From: Streptomyces griseoviridis
GTDB lineage: Bacteria; Actinomycetota; Actinomycetes; Streptomycetales; Streptomycetaceae
Direction: 5' to 3'
DNA length: 64,000 nt
Assembly (NCBI RefSeq): GCF_005222485.1
Contig: NZ_CP029078.1
Coordinates: forward strand, 744,001 to 808,000
The position numbers were made by a program, and so were the translations under genes. Positions within the stretch are counted from its first letter, which is position 1. Every line of letters starts with the position of its first letter. The notes under the pieces are model-generated. The model saw nothing but the letters and a program-made list of their open reading frames with translations, ran no database searches and was not told where the DNA came from. This document shows, piece by piece, positions 1 through 9,826 of this stretch.

Positions 1-582
1 GTCAGGCTCGCCGAACTGCCCCGGCTGCTGCGCGACCGCAACCTGCGGATAGCCACCCTCGTCACGGCCGCCATGGTGACCGGCCACTTCGCCGCGTACA
101 CCTATGTGGCGCCGTTCCTCGAACAGGACGCGGGCATCCCCTCCCACTGGGTCAGCGGCCTGCTGCTCCTGTACGGCGTCGCCGGCGTCGTCGGGAACTT
201 CGCGGGCGGCGCCGCGGCGGCCCGCGCGCTGCGCGCCACCACCCTCAGCTGCGTCCTGCTGCTCGCCACCGCCGTCGTCCTGCTGGTGGCGAACGGCAGT
301 TGGCACCCGGGCACGGTGATCCTGCTGCTGGTGTGGGGCGTCGCGTACACGGCGCTGCCGGTCTGCCTGCAGACGCTGGTGTTCGCCAGCGCCCCGCAGG
401 CCGCGGAGGCGGCGACCTCGCTGTACATCTGCGCGTTCAACGTGTCGATCGCGCTCGGCGCGCTCGTCGGCGGCTGGGCCGTGGACGCGTCGGGGCCGTC
501 GTCCGTGATGTTCCTGGGCGCCGGATTCAGTGTGCTGGCCGCCCTGTTGATGACCCGGTACCGCGTCGAGCGCGCCGACTAG
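1..582 (+). CDS. MFS transporter, C-terminal part (5' truncated)
   Basis: The reading frame is open from base 1, so the gene begins outside the window; 193 residues remain. About six hydrophobic segments alternate with short basic loops, and the protein ends in a short charged tail (YRVERAD). The pattern of a Gly-rich helix followed by a conserved 'NVSIALGALVGGWAVD' segment is typical of the C-terminal half of DHA1-type major facilitator drug or sugar exporters. It would act in the cytoplasmic membrane as a proton-coupled exporter; the substrate cannot be told. The threonine aldolase starts 28 nt downstream and may be co-transcribed. Family assignment is good, substrate unknown. Confidence 0.8.
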   Translation, partial: VRLAELPRLLRDRNLRIATLVTAAMVTGHFAAYTYVAPFLEQDAGIPSHWVSGLLLLYGVAGVVGNFAGGAAAARALRATTLSCVLLLATAVVLLVANGSWHPGTVILLLVWGVAYTALPVCLQTLVFASAPQAAEAATSLYICAFNVSIALGALVGGWAVDASGPSSVMFLGAGFSVLAALLMTRYRVERAD

Positions 583-610
583 CGACCGCTCCCACCTCCC
601 GGAGGCTGCG

Positions 611-1639
<1,029 letters not shown>

Positions 1640-1865
1640 ACGGGGCCGTTCCGGCGGCCACTTGGAAGGCCGGGCCGGCCGGGGGGCGGGCTCGCGGCCC
1701 CAACGGGGGTGCCTGAGTCGGCGATCGGGCTCCTCCTCCCGGGCGCGACACCGCACCCCCGCACCCCCGCACCCCCGTCCCACCGGGCCCCGGCACCACG
1801 CGCCGACCGCCCACCGCTCAAGGCCCGTTGCCCGTCACCCGTCGCCCTCTGTCCCGGGAGCGCCC

Positions 1866-2945
1866 ATGTCCATGTCCCGCCCGTCGCGTGACCGTGCCCC
1901 GGCGGCCGGTCGTGCGGCGCCGCCCCGGCCCGCCGCCGTGCCCGCGCCCCCGTCGGGCACGGCCGGGTCCGGGGTGCTCCCGTTGGTCGCGGCCGTCGCG
2001 GGCGGCGCCGCGCTGGCCCTGGAGTCCGTGGTCAACGGCCGGCTCGGTGAGCACGCCGGGTCGGTGTCGGCGGCCGTCTGGTCCAACACGCTCAGCCTCT
2101 GTGTCGCGGCGGTGGCCGCGCTGTTCCTGCCGCGCCTCGGGCCGGCGTTCGGGGCGCTGCGGGCCGCGCTGCGGGCCCGGTCGCTGCGGCCGTGGCACTG
2201 TCTCGGCGGGGTCGCGGGCGGCAGCATGGTGCTGACGCAGGCGCTGACCGCCGCCGCGCTGGGGCCGGCCGCGTACACGCTGGCGCTGGTCGCCGGCCAG
2301 ACCCTGTGCGCGGTGGCGGTGGACCACCTCGGTCTCGGTCCCGGTGGCCGGCGCCGGGCCACGGCCAGGCGGCTGGCGGGCGGGCTGCTCGCGGTCTGCG
2401 CGGTGGCCTTCCCGGTGCTGGCGGCGCCGGACGCGGGCCGCGCGCTGGCGCTGGCCGCGCTGCCGTTCCTCGCCGGGTGCGCGCTGTCCTGGCAGATGGC
2501 GGTGAACGGCCGGGTGGACGAAAGCTGCGGGCACCATCCGTACCCGGCGGTCCTGCTCAGTTTCGCCGCGGGTACCGCCCTGATGGTCGCCGCCCTCGCG
2601 GTGCTCGCGGTCTCCACCGGGCTGCCGCGGCCAAGGTCGGGACCGCTGTGGCACTTCACGGGCGGGCTGCTGGGCTGTGTGGTGGTGCTGACGGCGGTGC
2701 TGACCGTGCGCAGGATCGGGGTGCTCGCGGCCGGGCTCGGCATGATCAGCGGTCAGGTGCTCGGCTCGCTGCTGCTCGGCCCGCTGCTCGGCGAACCGCC
2801 CGCGCACCAGGGGCTCGTGGCGTTCGGGGCGGTGCTGCTGATCGGCGCGTCCGTGCTGGCGGCGCCCACCGGTCCACGGCCGGCTCCGGTGGCCGCGGGC
2901 GGGCCCAGACGACGCGGGGACGGCGGTGCGGACGGGGGGAACTGA
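1866..2945 (+). CDS. DMT-superfamily transporter (YdcZ/DUF606 type, duplicated)
   Basis: Membrane protein of 359 residues with about ten hydrophobic segments arranged as two similar halves; each half has the opening pattern 'ALE/QMAVNGRL/V' that I associate with DUF606/YdcZ drug-metabolite transporters (compare ALESVVNGRLGEHAG near residue 50 and SWQMAVNGRVDESCG near residue 210). It probably exports a small metabolite. The ATG at 1866 is chosen because GGGAG lies 5 nt upstream; an open frame continues back to 1662 but is proline/arginine-rich and shows no family similarity. A GBL-receptor-like TetR gene starts 5 nt after its stop, so regulator and exporter are probably one transcript. Confidence 0.82.
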   Translation: MSMSRPSRDRAPAAGRAAPPRPAAVPAPPSGTAGSGVLPLVAAVAGGAALALESVVNGRLGEHAGSVSAAVWSNTLSLCVAAVAALFLPRLGPAFGALRAALRARSLRPWHCLGGVAGGSMVLTQALTAAALGPAAYTLALVAGQTLCAVAVDHLGLGPGGRRRATARRLAGGLLAVCAVAFPVLAAPDAGRALALAALPFLAGCALSWQMAVNGRVDESCGHHPYPAVLLSFAAGTALMVAALAVLAVSTGLPRPRSGPLWHFTGGLLGCVVVLTAVLTVRRIGVLAAGLGMISGQVLGSLLLGPLLGEPPAHQGLVAFGAVLLIGASVLAAPTGPRPAPVAAGGPRRRGDGGADGGN

Positions 2946-2950
2946 GTCCG

Positions 2951-3571
2951 ATGCCCCGACAGCAACGCGCCGTCCGCTCCCGTGAGGCCATCGTCCGGGC
3001 CGCCGCGCAGGTCGTCGACCGGTACGGTCTGAAGGCGGCGACCCTCACCAGGGTGAGCGAGGCGGCCGGACTCTCCAAGGGCGCGGTCTACTTCCACTTC
3101 GCCGACAAGGACGCGCTGGCCTCCGCGCTGGAGCAGGAGGCGGTGCGGGCGCTCGACACGCTGGCCGCGGCGCGCGGCCCCGGGACCGGGCAGGCGCTTG
3201 CGGCGCTGGTGGCGACGTCACGAGAGCTGGCCCGGCTGCTGAGCGAGGACGTGGTGGTGCGGGCCGGGTTCCAGGTGAGCTGCGACCGGGCGGACGGCGA
3301 AGTCCCGCTGCTGCGCGGCCGGTTGGTGGCGCTGCTGCTGCGGCTGCTGGAGGACGCCAGGCGGGACCGGAGTCTGCCGCCCGGCGTGGTGGCCGAGGAC
3401 GTCGTCGCCACCGTGCTGGCGCTGACCGTGGGGGTGCAGATCCTGTCCCGTCAGCCGGGCGCGGCCCGGGAGGCGTCCCAGGTGGTGGAGCACTTCTGGC
3501 GGGCCGCGCTGCCCGGTCTGACGGCGGCCGGGCGCCGTGAGGAACCGCGGCCGGGCGACCCGGCCGGGTGA
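2951..3571 (+). CDS. TetR-family regulator resembling gamma-butyrolactone receptors (ArpA/ScbR type)
   Basis: A 206-residue TetR protein. The N-terminal helix-turn-helix (about residues 10-55: SREAIVRAAAQVV, then SEAAGLSKGAVYFHFADKDAL) has the RxxREAIxxAAAxVF and GAxYFHFxxK spacing typical of ArpA/ScbR receptors. The ligand domain carries 'EDVVVRAGFQVSCDRA' and ends with 'VLALTVGVQILSRQ', both reminiscent of that subgroup. It probably represses the preceding exporter gene, 5 nt upstream, until a small signalling ligand binds. No butenolide synthase lies in the window, so it may be an orphan or pseudo-receptor that senses something else. TetR assignment is firm; receptor subfamily is inference. 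Confidence 0.85.
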   Translation: MPRQQRAVRSREAIVRAAAQVVDRYGLKAATLTRVSEAAGLSKGAVYFHFADKDALASALEQEAVRALDTLAAARGPGTGQALAALVATSRELARLLSEDVVVRAGFQVSCDRADGEVPLLRGRLVALLLRLLEDARRDRSLPPGVVAEDVVATVLALTVGVQILSRQPGAAREASQVVEHFWRAALPGLTAAGRREEPRPGDPAG

Positions 3572-3578
3572 GTGGCGG

Positions 3579-4400
3579 TCAGCAGGCGTGCGCGGGGTGG
3601 CGGACGGCCCGCGCGAGGTGGCCGGCCAGGGTGCGGGGGTCCTGGGCGTGGGCGAGGTGGCCCTGTCCCGGCATGACGACCACCCTGGCCCTGGGCAGCG
3701 CGGTCGCGAACGCGGCGAACGCCTCGCCGTAGGGCGCGACGCCCTCGTTGTCGCCGCCGAGCAGCAGGGTGAGGGGCGGCAGGTCGAGGGCGGCGAGGGC
3801 CGCGAGGTCCACGGGATGGTCGTCGAGGGCGGTCAGTTCGCGGGCCAGGGGCGCGGCCAGCGGGCGCAGGACGTCCCAGACGGGGGTGGCGCGCAGGCCG
3901 TTCACGTACGCGGCGGAGAAGCCGGACACGTCGCGGTTGACGATCTCCACGGCGCGGTCGAGGTCGCCTGCGGCGTCGGCCTCCCGCAGGGCGGGCAGTG
4001 CCGCGCGGCCGAAGGGGCGGGCGACCGGCTCGTAGAGGGTGAGGGAGCGGACGGCGGCGGTGCGGCGGGCGGTGGTCTCCAGGGCGACGAGTCCGCCGAA
4101 GCTCCAGCCGAACAGGTCCACGCCCAGGTGCGGGCCCTCGGCCGCGGTGATCTCGTCGAGGACCCGGGTCAGGTCGTCGATCTCGGTGCGCAGCGAGTAG
4201 TCCGCGCCGAGCGGACCGCTGGGGCCGCGTCCGCGCCGGTTCAGCACGTAGACGGGTCCTGGGACGTCCAGCGCGTCGACGACGGGCTGCCAGCCGGCCG
4301 CGTCGGCCATCACCCCCGGGACGAGGAGCAGGGGCCGGCCCGTTCCGGCGCGGCGGGTGAGGGTGAGCGGGACTCCGTCGCGTTCCACGCGTGTCAGCAC
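3579..4400 (-). CDS. alpha/beta hydrolase
   Basis: A 273-residue alpha/beta-hydrolase fold protein. The nucleophile elbow is GWSFG with Ser100; a late acidic residue (LLLGGDNEGV) and a C-terminal His (MPGQGHLAHAQDP) complete a plausible triad. The oxyanion region near the start reads LLLVPGVMADAAGWQPV. Start GTG at 4400 is preferred over the longer TTG at 4442 because AGGAGG lies 9 nt before it. It converges on the TetR gene with a 7-nt gap. Substrate is unknown; esterase, lactonase or haloperoxidase-like activities are all possible. A lactonase next to a GBL-receptor-like regulator would be interesting but is not shown by sequence. Confidence 0.85.
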   Translation of the reverse strand: MLTRVERDGVPLTLTRRAGTGRPLLLVPGVMADAAGWQPVVDALDVPGPVYVLNRRGRGPSGPLGADYSLRTEIDDLTRVLDEITAAEGPHLGVDLFGWSFGGLVALETTARRTAAVRSLTLYEPVARPFGRAALPALREADAAGDLDRAVEIVNRDVSGFSAAYVNGLRATPVWDVLRPLAAPLARELTALDDHPVDLAALAALDLPPLTLLLGGDNEGVAPYGEAFAAFATALPRARVVVMPGQGHLAHAQDPRTLAGHLARAVRHPAHAC

Positions 4401-4514
4401 GGTGCGGTTCCTCCTGGGGAGACGGTGGGGCGGCGTGCCCAACGACCAGGTAGGCGCGGTGTAACGGCGGATTCCGGCCGGTCGCGGGTGCTTCGGCCGG
4501 GTGGAGCGCGCGAG

Positions 4515-4544
4515 GGGCCCGGCCGCTGTCCGGCGGCCGGGCCC
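4515..4544 (-). terminator. strong hairpin after the galactanase gene
   Basis: A perfect 12-bp GC stem (4515-4526 with 4533-4544) closes a 6-nt loop 13 nt past the galactanase stop. No T tract follows, as usual in Streptomyces. Confidence 0.75.
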
Positions 4545-4557
4545 TGGTGTGCGGCGG

Positions 4558-6120
4558 TCAGCGGTGGCTGAACCACGCCATCGAGGTGAGCGCCCGGTCG
4601 TCGAAGCCGAACAGGGCCTGGTTCTCCCAGCCGTTGCCGGAGGACGCGTCGGCCGGGTCCCAGCCGTTGCCGGTGACGGCGGTCCAGGTCGCCTCCCAGT
4701 AGAAGACGCCCAGGCCGCGGCCGCCCGGGACCGCCTCGACGACGTTGGCGACGGCGTTCATCCACGCCAACTGGCCCGCGGCGGAGGCCGGGTAGCCGGC
4801 GACGAGCTTGTCGGTGGTGTCGATCTGGTTGGCCAGCGAGTCGTCGCTGTCGAGACGGAAGGGGTAGGACGTCTCGGCGATGAAGACGGGCTTGCCGTAG
4901 CGCGCGGCGGTGTCGTCCAGGGTGGCCTGGGCGGCGGCGAGCGAGCCGTGCCAGAAGCCGTAGTAGGAGAGCCCGATCAGGTCGTGACTGATGCCGTACG
5001 TCTTGGCGTTGTCGAACCACCAGCGGACGGTGCCGTCGTCGCCCGCGTTGGCGAGGTGCAGGGCGACCTGGGTGCCGGTGGAGACGGCCTTCGCGGCGCT
5101 GTAGCCGGAGTTGAGCAGTCCGGCGAGCTGCGACCAGTTGGCGGTGGAGCCCTCGGACCAGAGCATGCCGCCGTTGATCTCGTTGCCGACCTGGACCATG
5201 TCGGCGGTGGTGCCCTGCGCCTTGAGGGCGTTGAGCACGTCGTAGGTGTGGTTGTAGACGTCGGTCTTCAACTGGCTGTAGGAGTGGGTGGCCCAGGCGG
5301 CGGGCTTGGTCTGCTTGCCGGGGTCGGCCCAGGTGTCCGAGTAGTGGAAGTCGACCAGCAGCTTCATGCCGGCCGCCTTGACGCGCTTGGCGACGGCCAG
5401 CACATGCGCCTTGTCGTTGTAGCCGTCGGCCGGGTTCACCCAGACCTTGAGGCGCGCGTAGTTCATGCCGGCGTTCTTCAGGATGGTGACCGCGTCGCCC
5501 GTGGTGCCCGAACTGCTCTTGTAGACACCGCCCTTCGCCTCGCTCTTGGCGAGCGAGGAGATGTCGGAGCCCTTGATCGACAGGCCGGTCGAGCCGGACG
5601 CGAACGTCAGGTCGTCGACGTTGATCCAGTTGCCCGCGTTGGCGTCGGAGGTGACGCTGATCGTGCACTGGTTGTCGGTGACGGCGATCGAGGTGACGAT
5701 CCGCACCCAACTGCTGCTGGAGACCGGCAGGTCGGTGCGCTGCTCCGGGCTGCCGCAGTTCTTCAGGGCGAGGTGGGCGGCGTTCTGCCCGCCGCCCGAG
5801 CGGACCCACGCGGTGAGGGTGTAGGTGCCGTTGGTGAGGCCCGACAGGTACTGGTACGTCTCGACCTTGTAGGCGCTCGACGCGTAGTGGGTGAGGCGGT
5901 AACTCCCGCTGTGGCCACCGGACTCGGTGTAGGAGGCGGCGGTGTCGCCGTACTCGGACCAGCCGGCCGGGACGGCCGCGCCCGCGCCGTCGGACTCGAA
6001 CCCGGCGTTGGTGAGGGTGCCGGCCGCGGTGGCGGTCTGGGCGGGCAGGGCGGTGAGGGCGAGCCCGGCCAGGAGCGGCAGCAGCAGGGCCCTGAGCGCG
6101 CGTCTGGGATGGAACATCAT
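4558..6120 (-). CDS. secreted arabinogalactan endo-beta-1,4-galactanase, GH53
   Basis: A 520-residue exported enzyme that cuts beta-1,4-galactan (pectin side chains). Residues 1-33 are a Sec signal peptide (basic MMFHPRRALR, hydrophobic core, cleavage near AQTATAA). Residues 35-175 form a jelly-roll carbohydrate-binding module (NAGFESDG start, NWINVDDLTF end). Residues 180-520 are the GH53 barrel: acid/base Glu314 in VGNEINGGMLW and nucleophile Glu416 in FIAETSYPF. The next gene upstream on the same strand is a GH42 beta-galactosidase, and a sugar ABC importer diverges beyond it, so this enzyme likely supplies galacto-oligosaccharides for import. Family and catalytic residues are clear. Confidence 0.95.
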   Translation of the reverse strand: MMFHPRRALRALLLPLLAGLALTALPAQTATAAGTLTNAGFESDGAGAAVPAGWSEYGDTAASYTESGGHSGSYRLTHYASSAYKVETYQYLSGLTNGTYTLTAWVRSGGGQNAAHLALKNCGSPEQRTDLPVSSSSWVRIVTSIAVTDNQCTISVTSDANAGNWINVDDLTFASGSTGLSIKGSDISSLAKSEAKGGVYKSSSGTTGDAVTILKNAGMNYARLKVWVNPADGYNDKAHVLAVAKRVKAAGMKLLVDFHYSDTWADPGKQTKPAAWATHSYSQLKTDVYNHTYDVLNALKAQGTTADMVQVGNEINGGMLWSEGSTANWSQLAGLLNSGYSAAKAVSTGTQVALHLANAGDDGTVRWWFDNAKTYGISHDLIGLSYYGFWHGSLAAAQATLDDTAARYGKPVFIAETSYPFRLDSDDSLANQIDTTDKLVAGYPASAAGQLAWMNAVANVVEAVPGGRGLGVFYWEATWTAVTGNGWDPADASSGNGWENQALFGFDDRALTSMAWFSHR

Positions 6121-6198
6121 GGTCCGTCGTCCCTTCGACGAGATGGCGAGGGGATGCCCTGCGAGCGGGCCGCGCCCGCGTGCGGATCGCTCCGCCGC

Positions 6199-6227
6199 GG
6201 GACGCGCCCGGCCGCGGGGCGCGTCCC
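6199..6227 (-). terminator. hairpin in the gap before the galactanase gene
   Basis: An 11-bp perfect stem (6199-6209 with 6217-6227) with a 7-nt loop lies 79 nt before the galactanase start. It could be a second terminator for the beta-galactosidase transcript or a leader structure of the galactanase mRNA; position alone does not decide. Confidence 0.45.
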
Positions 6228-6262
6228 CTCTCGGGGTCCCTCCCGGGGAGCGGAGGGCGTTC

Positions 6263-6300
6263 CCCTTCGCCCGCGGCTCGCAGCTCGCGCGGGCGAAGGG
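6263..6300 (-). terminator. terminator hairpin after the beta-galactosidase gene
   Basis: A perfect 13-bp stem (6263-6275 with 6288-6300) with a 12-nt loop begins 8 nt beyond the beta-galactosidase stop codon. Such a stem implies that galactanase and beta-galactosidase are at least partly separate transcripts, although both are read leftward. Confidence 0.7.
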
Positions 6301-6307
6301 AGTGGGC

Positions 6308-8329
6308 TCAGCCGTCGAGTCGTACGACCCGGACGGCTCCGGCCGGGACCGCGAGGCGGCCCGCGGCGCGTTCGCCGGTGAGCAGCTCGGTGCCGGCGCT
6401 CTCCAGTGCCACCTTGGCGTCGGCGGCGGTGTGGTTGATCGCGAACAGGAAGGTGCCCGACTCGCCTGTGCGGCGCACCACTTCGACGTCCCGGGGCAGG
6501 TCGGCGCGCGGGGCGAGGCGGGCGTCCTGGCCGGCGCGGGCGAGGACGGCGTCCAGGCCGTCGGCGGCCAGGCGGGTGGAGACGTACCAGGCGGTGCCCT
6601 CGCCGAGGCGGTGCCGGGTGACGGCGGGGCGGCCGGCGGTCAGGCCGTCGGCGTAGCTCCAGACGGTCTCGGCGCCGCGCGGCACCACGAACTCGGTCCA
6701 CACGTCGGCGCCGAGGGCGAGGCCGTCGGGTCCTTCGAGCCGTACCGCCTGACCGGCCAGGAGTGGGGAGAACTCCTCGACGGTCAGGCCGAGGACGTCC
6801 CGCAGGGCGCCCGGGTAGGGCCCGTCGTGGACGGCGTCGTGCTCGTCGACGATGCCGGAGAAGTAGGAGACGACGAGGGTGCCGCCGCCTTCGACGTAGG
6901 CGCGCAGGTTGTCGCCCGCGGCCTCGGTCATCAGGTAGAGCGCGGGCACCACGACCAGGGGGTAGCGGGACAGGTCGGCCTCGGGGTGGGCGAAGTCGAC
7001 GGTGAGGTGGCGGTCGTAGAGGGCCTCGTAGAAGGCGTCGGCGCGTTCGCGCGCGTCGTGGTCCTCGCTGGGCCGCCACTGGAGGTTCTGCGCCCACCAG
7101 GAGTGCCAGTCCCACAGGACGGCCGCGTCGGCGTCGGTGCGGGTGCCCTTGACGGGCGTCAACGCGTCGATGGCGGCGCCGAGTTCGACGACCTCGCGCC
7201 AGACGCGGGTGTCGGTGCCGCCGTGCGGGAGCATCGCCGAGTGGAACTTCTCGGCGCCGCGGCGGGACTGCCGCCACTGGAAGAACAGGGCGCCCTCGGA
7301 GCCGCGGGCCACGTGGGCGAGGGAGTTGCGGGCCATCTGGCCGGGGGCCTTGGCGGGGTTGCGGGGCTGCCAGTTGACGCCCGAGGTGGAGTGTTCGAGG
7401 AGGAGCCAGGGGGCGCCGCCCGCCACCGAGCGGGTGAGGTCGGCGGCCATCGCGAGGTTGACGTGGGTGCGGCGGCCGTCGGTGATCAGGTAGTGGTCGT
7501 TGGTGACGAGGTCGACCTCGCGGCCCCAGGCCCAGTAGTCGACGGAGTCGCACTGGCTGAGGGCGGTCATGAAGTTGGTGGTGACCGGGATGCCGGGCGC
7601 GAGGCGGTGCAGGATGTCCCGTTCGGCGACGAAGTTCTCCCGCATGGTGGCGTCGGCGAACCGCTTGTAGTCGAGGGCCTGGCCCGGGTTGCCGACGGTC
7701 GGGGCGGTGCGCGGCGGGGTGATCTGCTCCAGGTCGGCGTAGCGCTGGCCCCAGAAGGCGGTGCCCCAGGCGGCGTTGACCGCGTCGACTGAGCCGTGCT
7801 CGGCGGCCAGCCAGCGGCGGAAGTGGGCGGCGCAGGAGTCGCAGTAGCAGGCCGAGACGGGGACGCCGTACTCGTTGTGGACGTGCCAGAGGGCGAGCGC
7901 GGGGTGGTCGCCGTAGCGTTCGGCAAGCCGGGTGGTGATGTCCGCTGCGGCGGCCCGGTAGTCGGCGTTGCTGTGGCAGATGGCGCCGCGGGAGCCGAAG
8001 GCGAGGCGGACGCCGTCGGCGTTGACCGGCAGCGCGTCGGGGTGGTCGCGGTAGAACCAGGCGGGCGGGACCACGGTCGGGGTGCCGAGGTCGACGCGTA
8101 TGCCGTGTTCGTGGAGCAGGTCGAGGAGCCGGTCGAGCCAGCCGAAGTCGTGTTCTCCGGGGGCGGGTTCGAGCAGCGCCCAGGAGAAGATCCCGACGCT
8201 CACCAGGGTGACGCCGGCCTCGCGCATCAGCCGGACGTCCTCGTCCCAGACGGATTCCGGCCACTGCTCCGGGTTGTAGTCCCCACCGAAGGCGAGCCTG
8301 GTGAGGCCCTTGGGGGTGGTCTCCGGCAT
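6308..8329 (-). CDS. beta-galactosidase, GH42
   Basis: Cytoplasmic enzyme of 673 residues (no signal peptide) that removes terminal beta-galactose from imported oligosaccharides. GH42 landmarks: GGDYNPEQWPE at residues 15-25, acid/base Glu153 in HVHNEYG, nucleophile Glu312 in LLLEHSTSGVNW. A four-cysteine zinc site expected for this family is present (Cys118, Cys161, Cys163, Cys166). After the barrel come the trimerisation and small beta domains. It is divergent from the ABC importer genes, with LacI-type operator-like palindromes between them, and upstream of the GH53 galactanase. Together they form a galactan-degradation locus. Assignment is secure. Confidence 0.95.
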   Translation of the reverse strand: MPETTPKGLTRLAFGGDYNPEQWPESVWDEDVRLMREAGVTLVSVGIFSWALLEPAPGEHDFGWLDRLLDLLHEHGIRVDLGTPTVVPPAWFYRDHPDALPVNADGVRLAFGSRGAICHSNADYRAAAADITTRLAERYGDHPALALWHVHNEYGVPVSACYCDSCAAHFRRWLAAEHGSVDAVNAAWGTAFWGQRYADLEQITPPRTAPTVGNPGQALDYKRFADATMRENFVAERDILHRLAPGIPVTTNFMTALSQCDSVDYWAWGREVDLVTNDHYLITDGRRTHVNLAMAADLTRSVAGGAPWLLLEHSTSGVNWQPRNPAKAPGQMARNSLAHVARGSEGALFFQWRQSRRGAEKFHSAMLPHGGTDTRVWREVVELGAAIDALTPVKGTRTDADAAVLWDWHSWWAQNLQWRPSEDHDARERADAFYEALYDRHLTVDFAHPEADLSRYPLVVVPALYLMTEAAGDNLRAYVEGGGTLVVSYFSGIVDEHDAVHDGPYPGALRDVLGLTVEEFSPLLAGQAVRLEGPDGLALGADVWTEFVVPRGAETVWSYADGLTAGRPAVTRHRLGEGTAWYVSTRLAADGLDAVLARAGQDARLAPRADLPRDVEVVRRTGESGTFLFAINHTAADAKVALESAGTELLTGERAAGRLAVPAGAVRVVRLDG

Positions 8330-8355
8330 GGATCTCTCCCGAGTTATCGATCATT

Positions 8356-8369
8356 TGGGAACGTGCACA
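8356..8369. promoter_or_regulatory. probable LacI-family operator, beta-galactosidase side
   Basis: TGGGAACGTGCACA matches the other palindrome in this intergenic region (8445-8458) at 11 of 14 positions, including the central CG. It lies 27 nt upstream of the beta-galactosidase start, where a repressor would block that promoter. The site is imperfect. Confidence 0.5.
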
Positions 8370-8416
8370 CACATCATTGACGGTGCGAGCCCAACATAAC
8401 CGCACAGCAACAACCA

Positions 8417-8447
8417 TTGACAAGTGTCCGGGATGTTTCTCTACTGT
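8417..8447 (+). promoter_or_regulatory. promoter of the sugar ABC importer operon
   Basis: A consensus -35 TTGACA (8417-8422) is followed after 19 nt by TACTGT (8442-8447) as -10. The spacing is a little long; TCTACT at 8439 with 16 nt is an alternative. The -10 overlaps the palindrome at 8445-8458. Confidence 0.5.
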
Positions 8448-8458
8448 GAACGCTCACA
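8445..8458. promoter_or_regulatory. LacI-family operator, importer side
   Basis: TGTGAACGCTCACA is a near-perfect palindrome with the central CG typical of LacI-family sites. It overlaps the -10 of the importer promoter, and the LacI gene is the last gene of that operon, so autoregulated repression relieved by a galacto-sugar is likely. Confidence 0.7.
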
Positions 8459-8512
8459 GAAGCATGGCAGGCCCTCGCAGCAGGCGCGGGCCCCAGGTCA
8501 GGGGAGAAATCC

Positions 8513-9826
8513 ATGCCCATCACGAAGCACAGTCGCCTCGTGGCCACCACCCTCGCGGTCGCCCTCGGCTCCACCGCCCTCGCCGCCTGCGGCTCGGACG
8601 ACGACAAGGCCGCGTCGGGGCCGGTCTCGCTGACGTACTGGACCTGGGCGCCCGGCATGGACAAGGTCGTGGACCTGTGGAACAAGGGGCCGGGCAAGAA
8701 GGACCGGATCACCGTCACGGTGAAGAAGCAGGCGTCGGGCGACACCCTGGTCACCAAGATCCTCACCGCGCACAAGGCGAAGAAGGCACCCGACCTGGTG
8801 CAGGCCGAGTACCAGGCGCTGCCGACGCTGGTCAGCAATGACGCGCTCGCCGACATATCCGGGGACGTGGGCGACGCCAAGGGCAAGTTCGCCGCCGGCG
8901 TCTGGCAGCAGACCACGCTGGGCACGGACGCCGTCTACGCGGTGCCGCAGGACATCGGACCGATGATGTTCTACTACCGCGAGGACCTCTTCAAGAAGTA
9001 CGGGCTCAAGGTCCCCACCACCTGGGAGCAGTTCGCCGAGACCGCCCGCGCCCTGAAGAAGAAGGCACCGGACACCGACCTCACCACCTTCTCCGCCAAC
9101 GACTCCGGTCTCTTCGCGGGCCTCGCCCAGCAGGCGGGCGCCAAGTGGTGGACGACCTCGAAGGACACCTGGAAGGTCGCCATCGACGACCCCGCCACCG
9201 AGAAGGTCGCCACGTTCTGGGGCGACCTCGTCAAGGAGGGGGCCGTCGACAACCAGCCGATGTACACCCCGGCCTGGAACAAGGCGCTCAATACCGGCAA
9301 GCAGATCGCCTGGGTCAGCGCGGTCTGGGCGCCCGGCACCCTGAACACCGCCGCGCCCGACACCAAGGGCAAGTGGGCCATGGCCCCGCTCCCCCAGTGG
9401 TCGGCGACCGAGGACGTGACCGGCAGCTGGGGCGGCTCCTCGACGGCCGTCACCACGGACTCCGCGCACCGGTCCGCCGCCGCCAGGTTCGCCACCTGGC
9501 TGAACACCGACGGCGACGCGCTCAACGCGCTGGCCAAGGAGAGCGGCATCTACCCCGCGTCCTCCTCCGCCCAGCTCTCCGGCGCCTTCACCACCCCGCC
9601 CGACTACTTCGCGAACCAGCCCGACTTCTACACCAAGGCCGCCGAGATCGCGAAGACCACGGCACCCTCCGCCTGGGGCCCGAACGTGAACGTCGCCTAC
9701 ACCACGTTCAAGGACGCCTTCGGCGCCGCCGCCAAGAACAAGTCGGACTTCGCCGCCGCCCTGCGGACCATGCAGGACGCCACCGTCGCCGACATGAAGA
9801 AGCAGGGCTTCGGAGTCTCCGAGTGA
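8513..9826 (+). CDS. sugar ABC transporter solute-binding lipoprotein
   Basis: A 437-residue extracellular lipoprotein that captures a sugar for import. The signal peptide ends in a lipobox (ALAAC, Cys26), followed by the acidic linker GSDDDK. The mature part begins LTYWTWAPG, a start shared by cluster-1 (MalE-like, CUT1) oligosaccharide-binding proteins, and length matches them. AGGGGAG is placed before the ATG. The downstream permease gene overlaps its stop codon (GTGA). Context with GH53 and GH42 enzymes points to beta-1,4-galacto-oligosaccharides as ligand; that is inference. No ATPase gene is nearby, so a shared MsiK-type ATPase elsewhere is expected, as in other Streptomyces CUT1 systems. 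Confidence 0.93.
   Translation: MPITKHSRLVATTLAVALGSTALAACGSDDDKAASGPVSLTYWTWAPGMDKVVDLWNKGPGKKDRITVTVKKQASGDTLVTKILTAHKAKKAPDLVQAEYQALPTLVSNDALADISGDVGDAKGKFAAGVWQQTTLGTDAVYAVPQDIGPMMFYYREDLFKKYGLKVPTTWEQFAETARALKKKAPDTDLTTFSANDSGLFAGLAQQAGAKWWTTSKDTWKVAIDDPATEKVATFWGDLVKEGAVDNQPMYTPAWNKALNTGKQIAWVSAVWAPGTLNTAAPDTKGKWAMAPLPQWSATEDVTGSWGGSSTAVTTDSAHRSAAARFATWLNTDGDALNALAKESGIYPASSSAQLSGAFTTPPDYFANQPDFYTKAAEIAKTTAPSAWGPNVNVAYTTFKDAFGAAAKNKSDFAAALRTMQDATVADMKKQGFGVSE

Noticed and set aside
1662..1865. N-terminal extension of the DMT transporter
   Set aside because: Pro/Arg-rich sequence with no membrane or family character; the ATG at 1866 has its own GGGAG.
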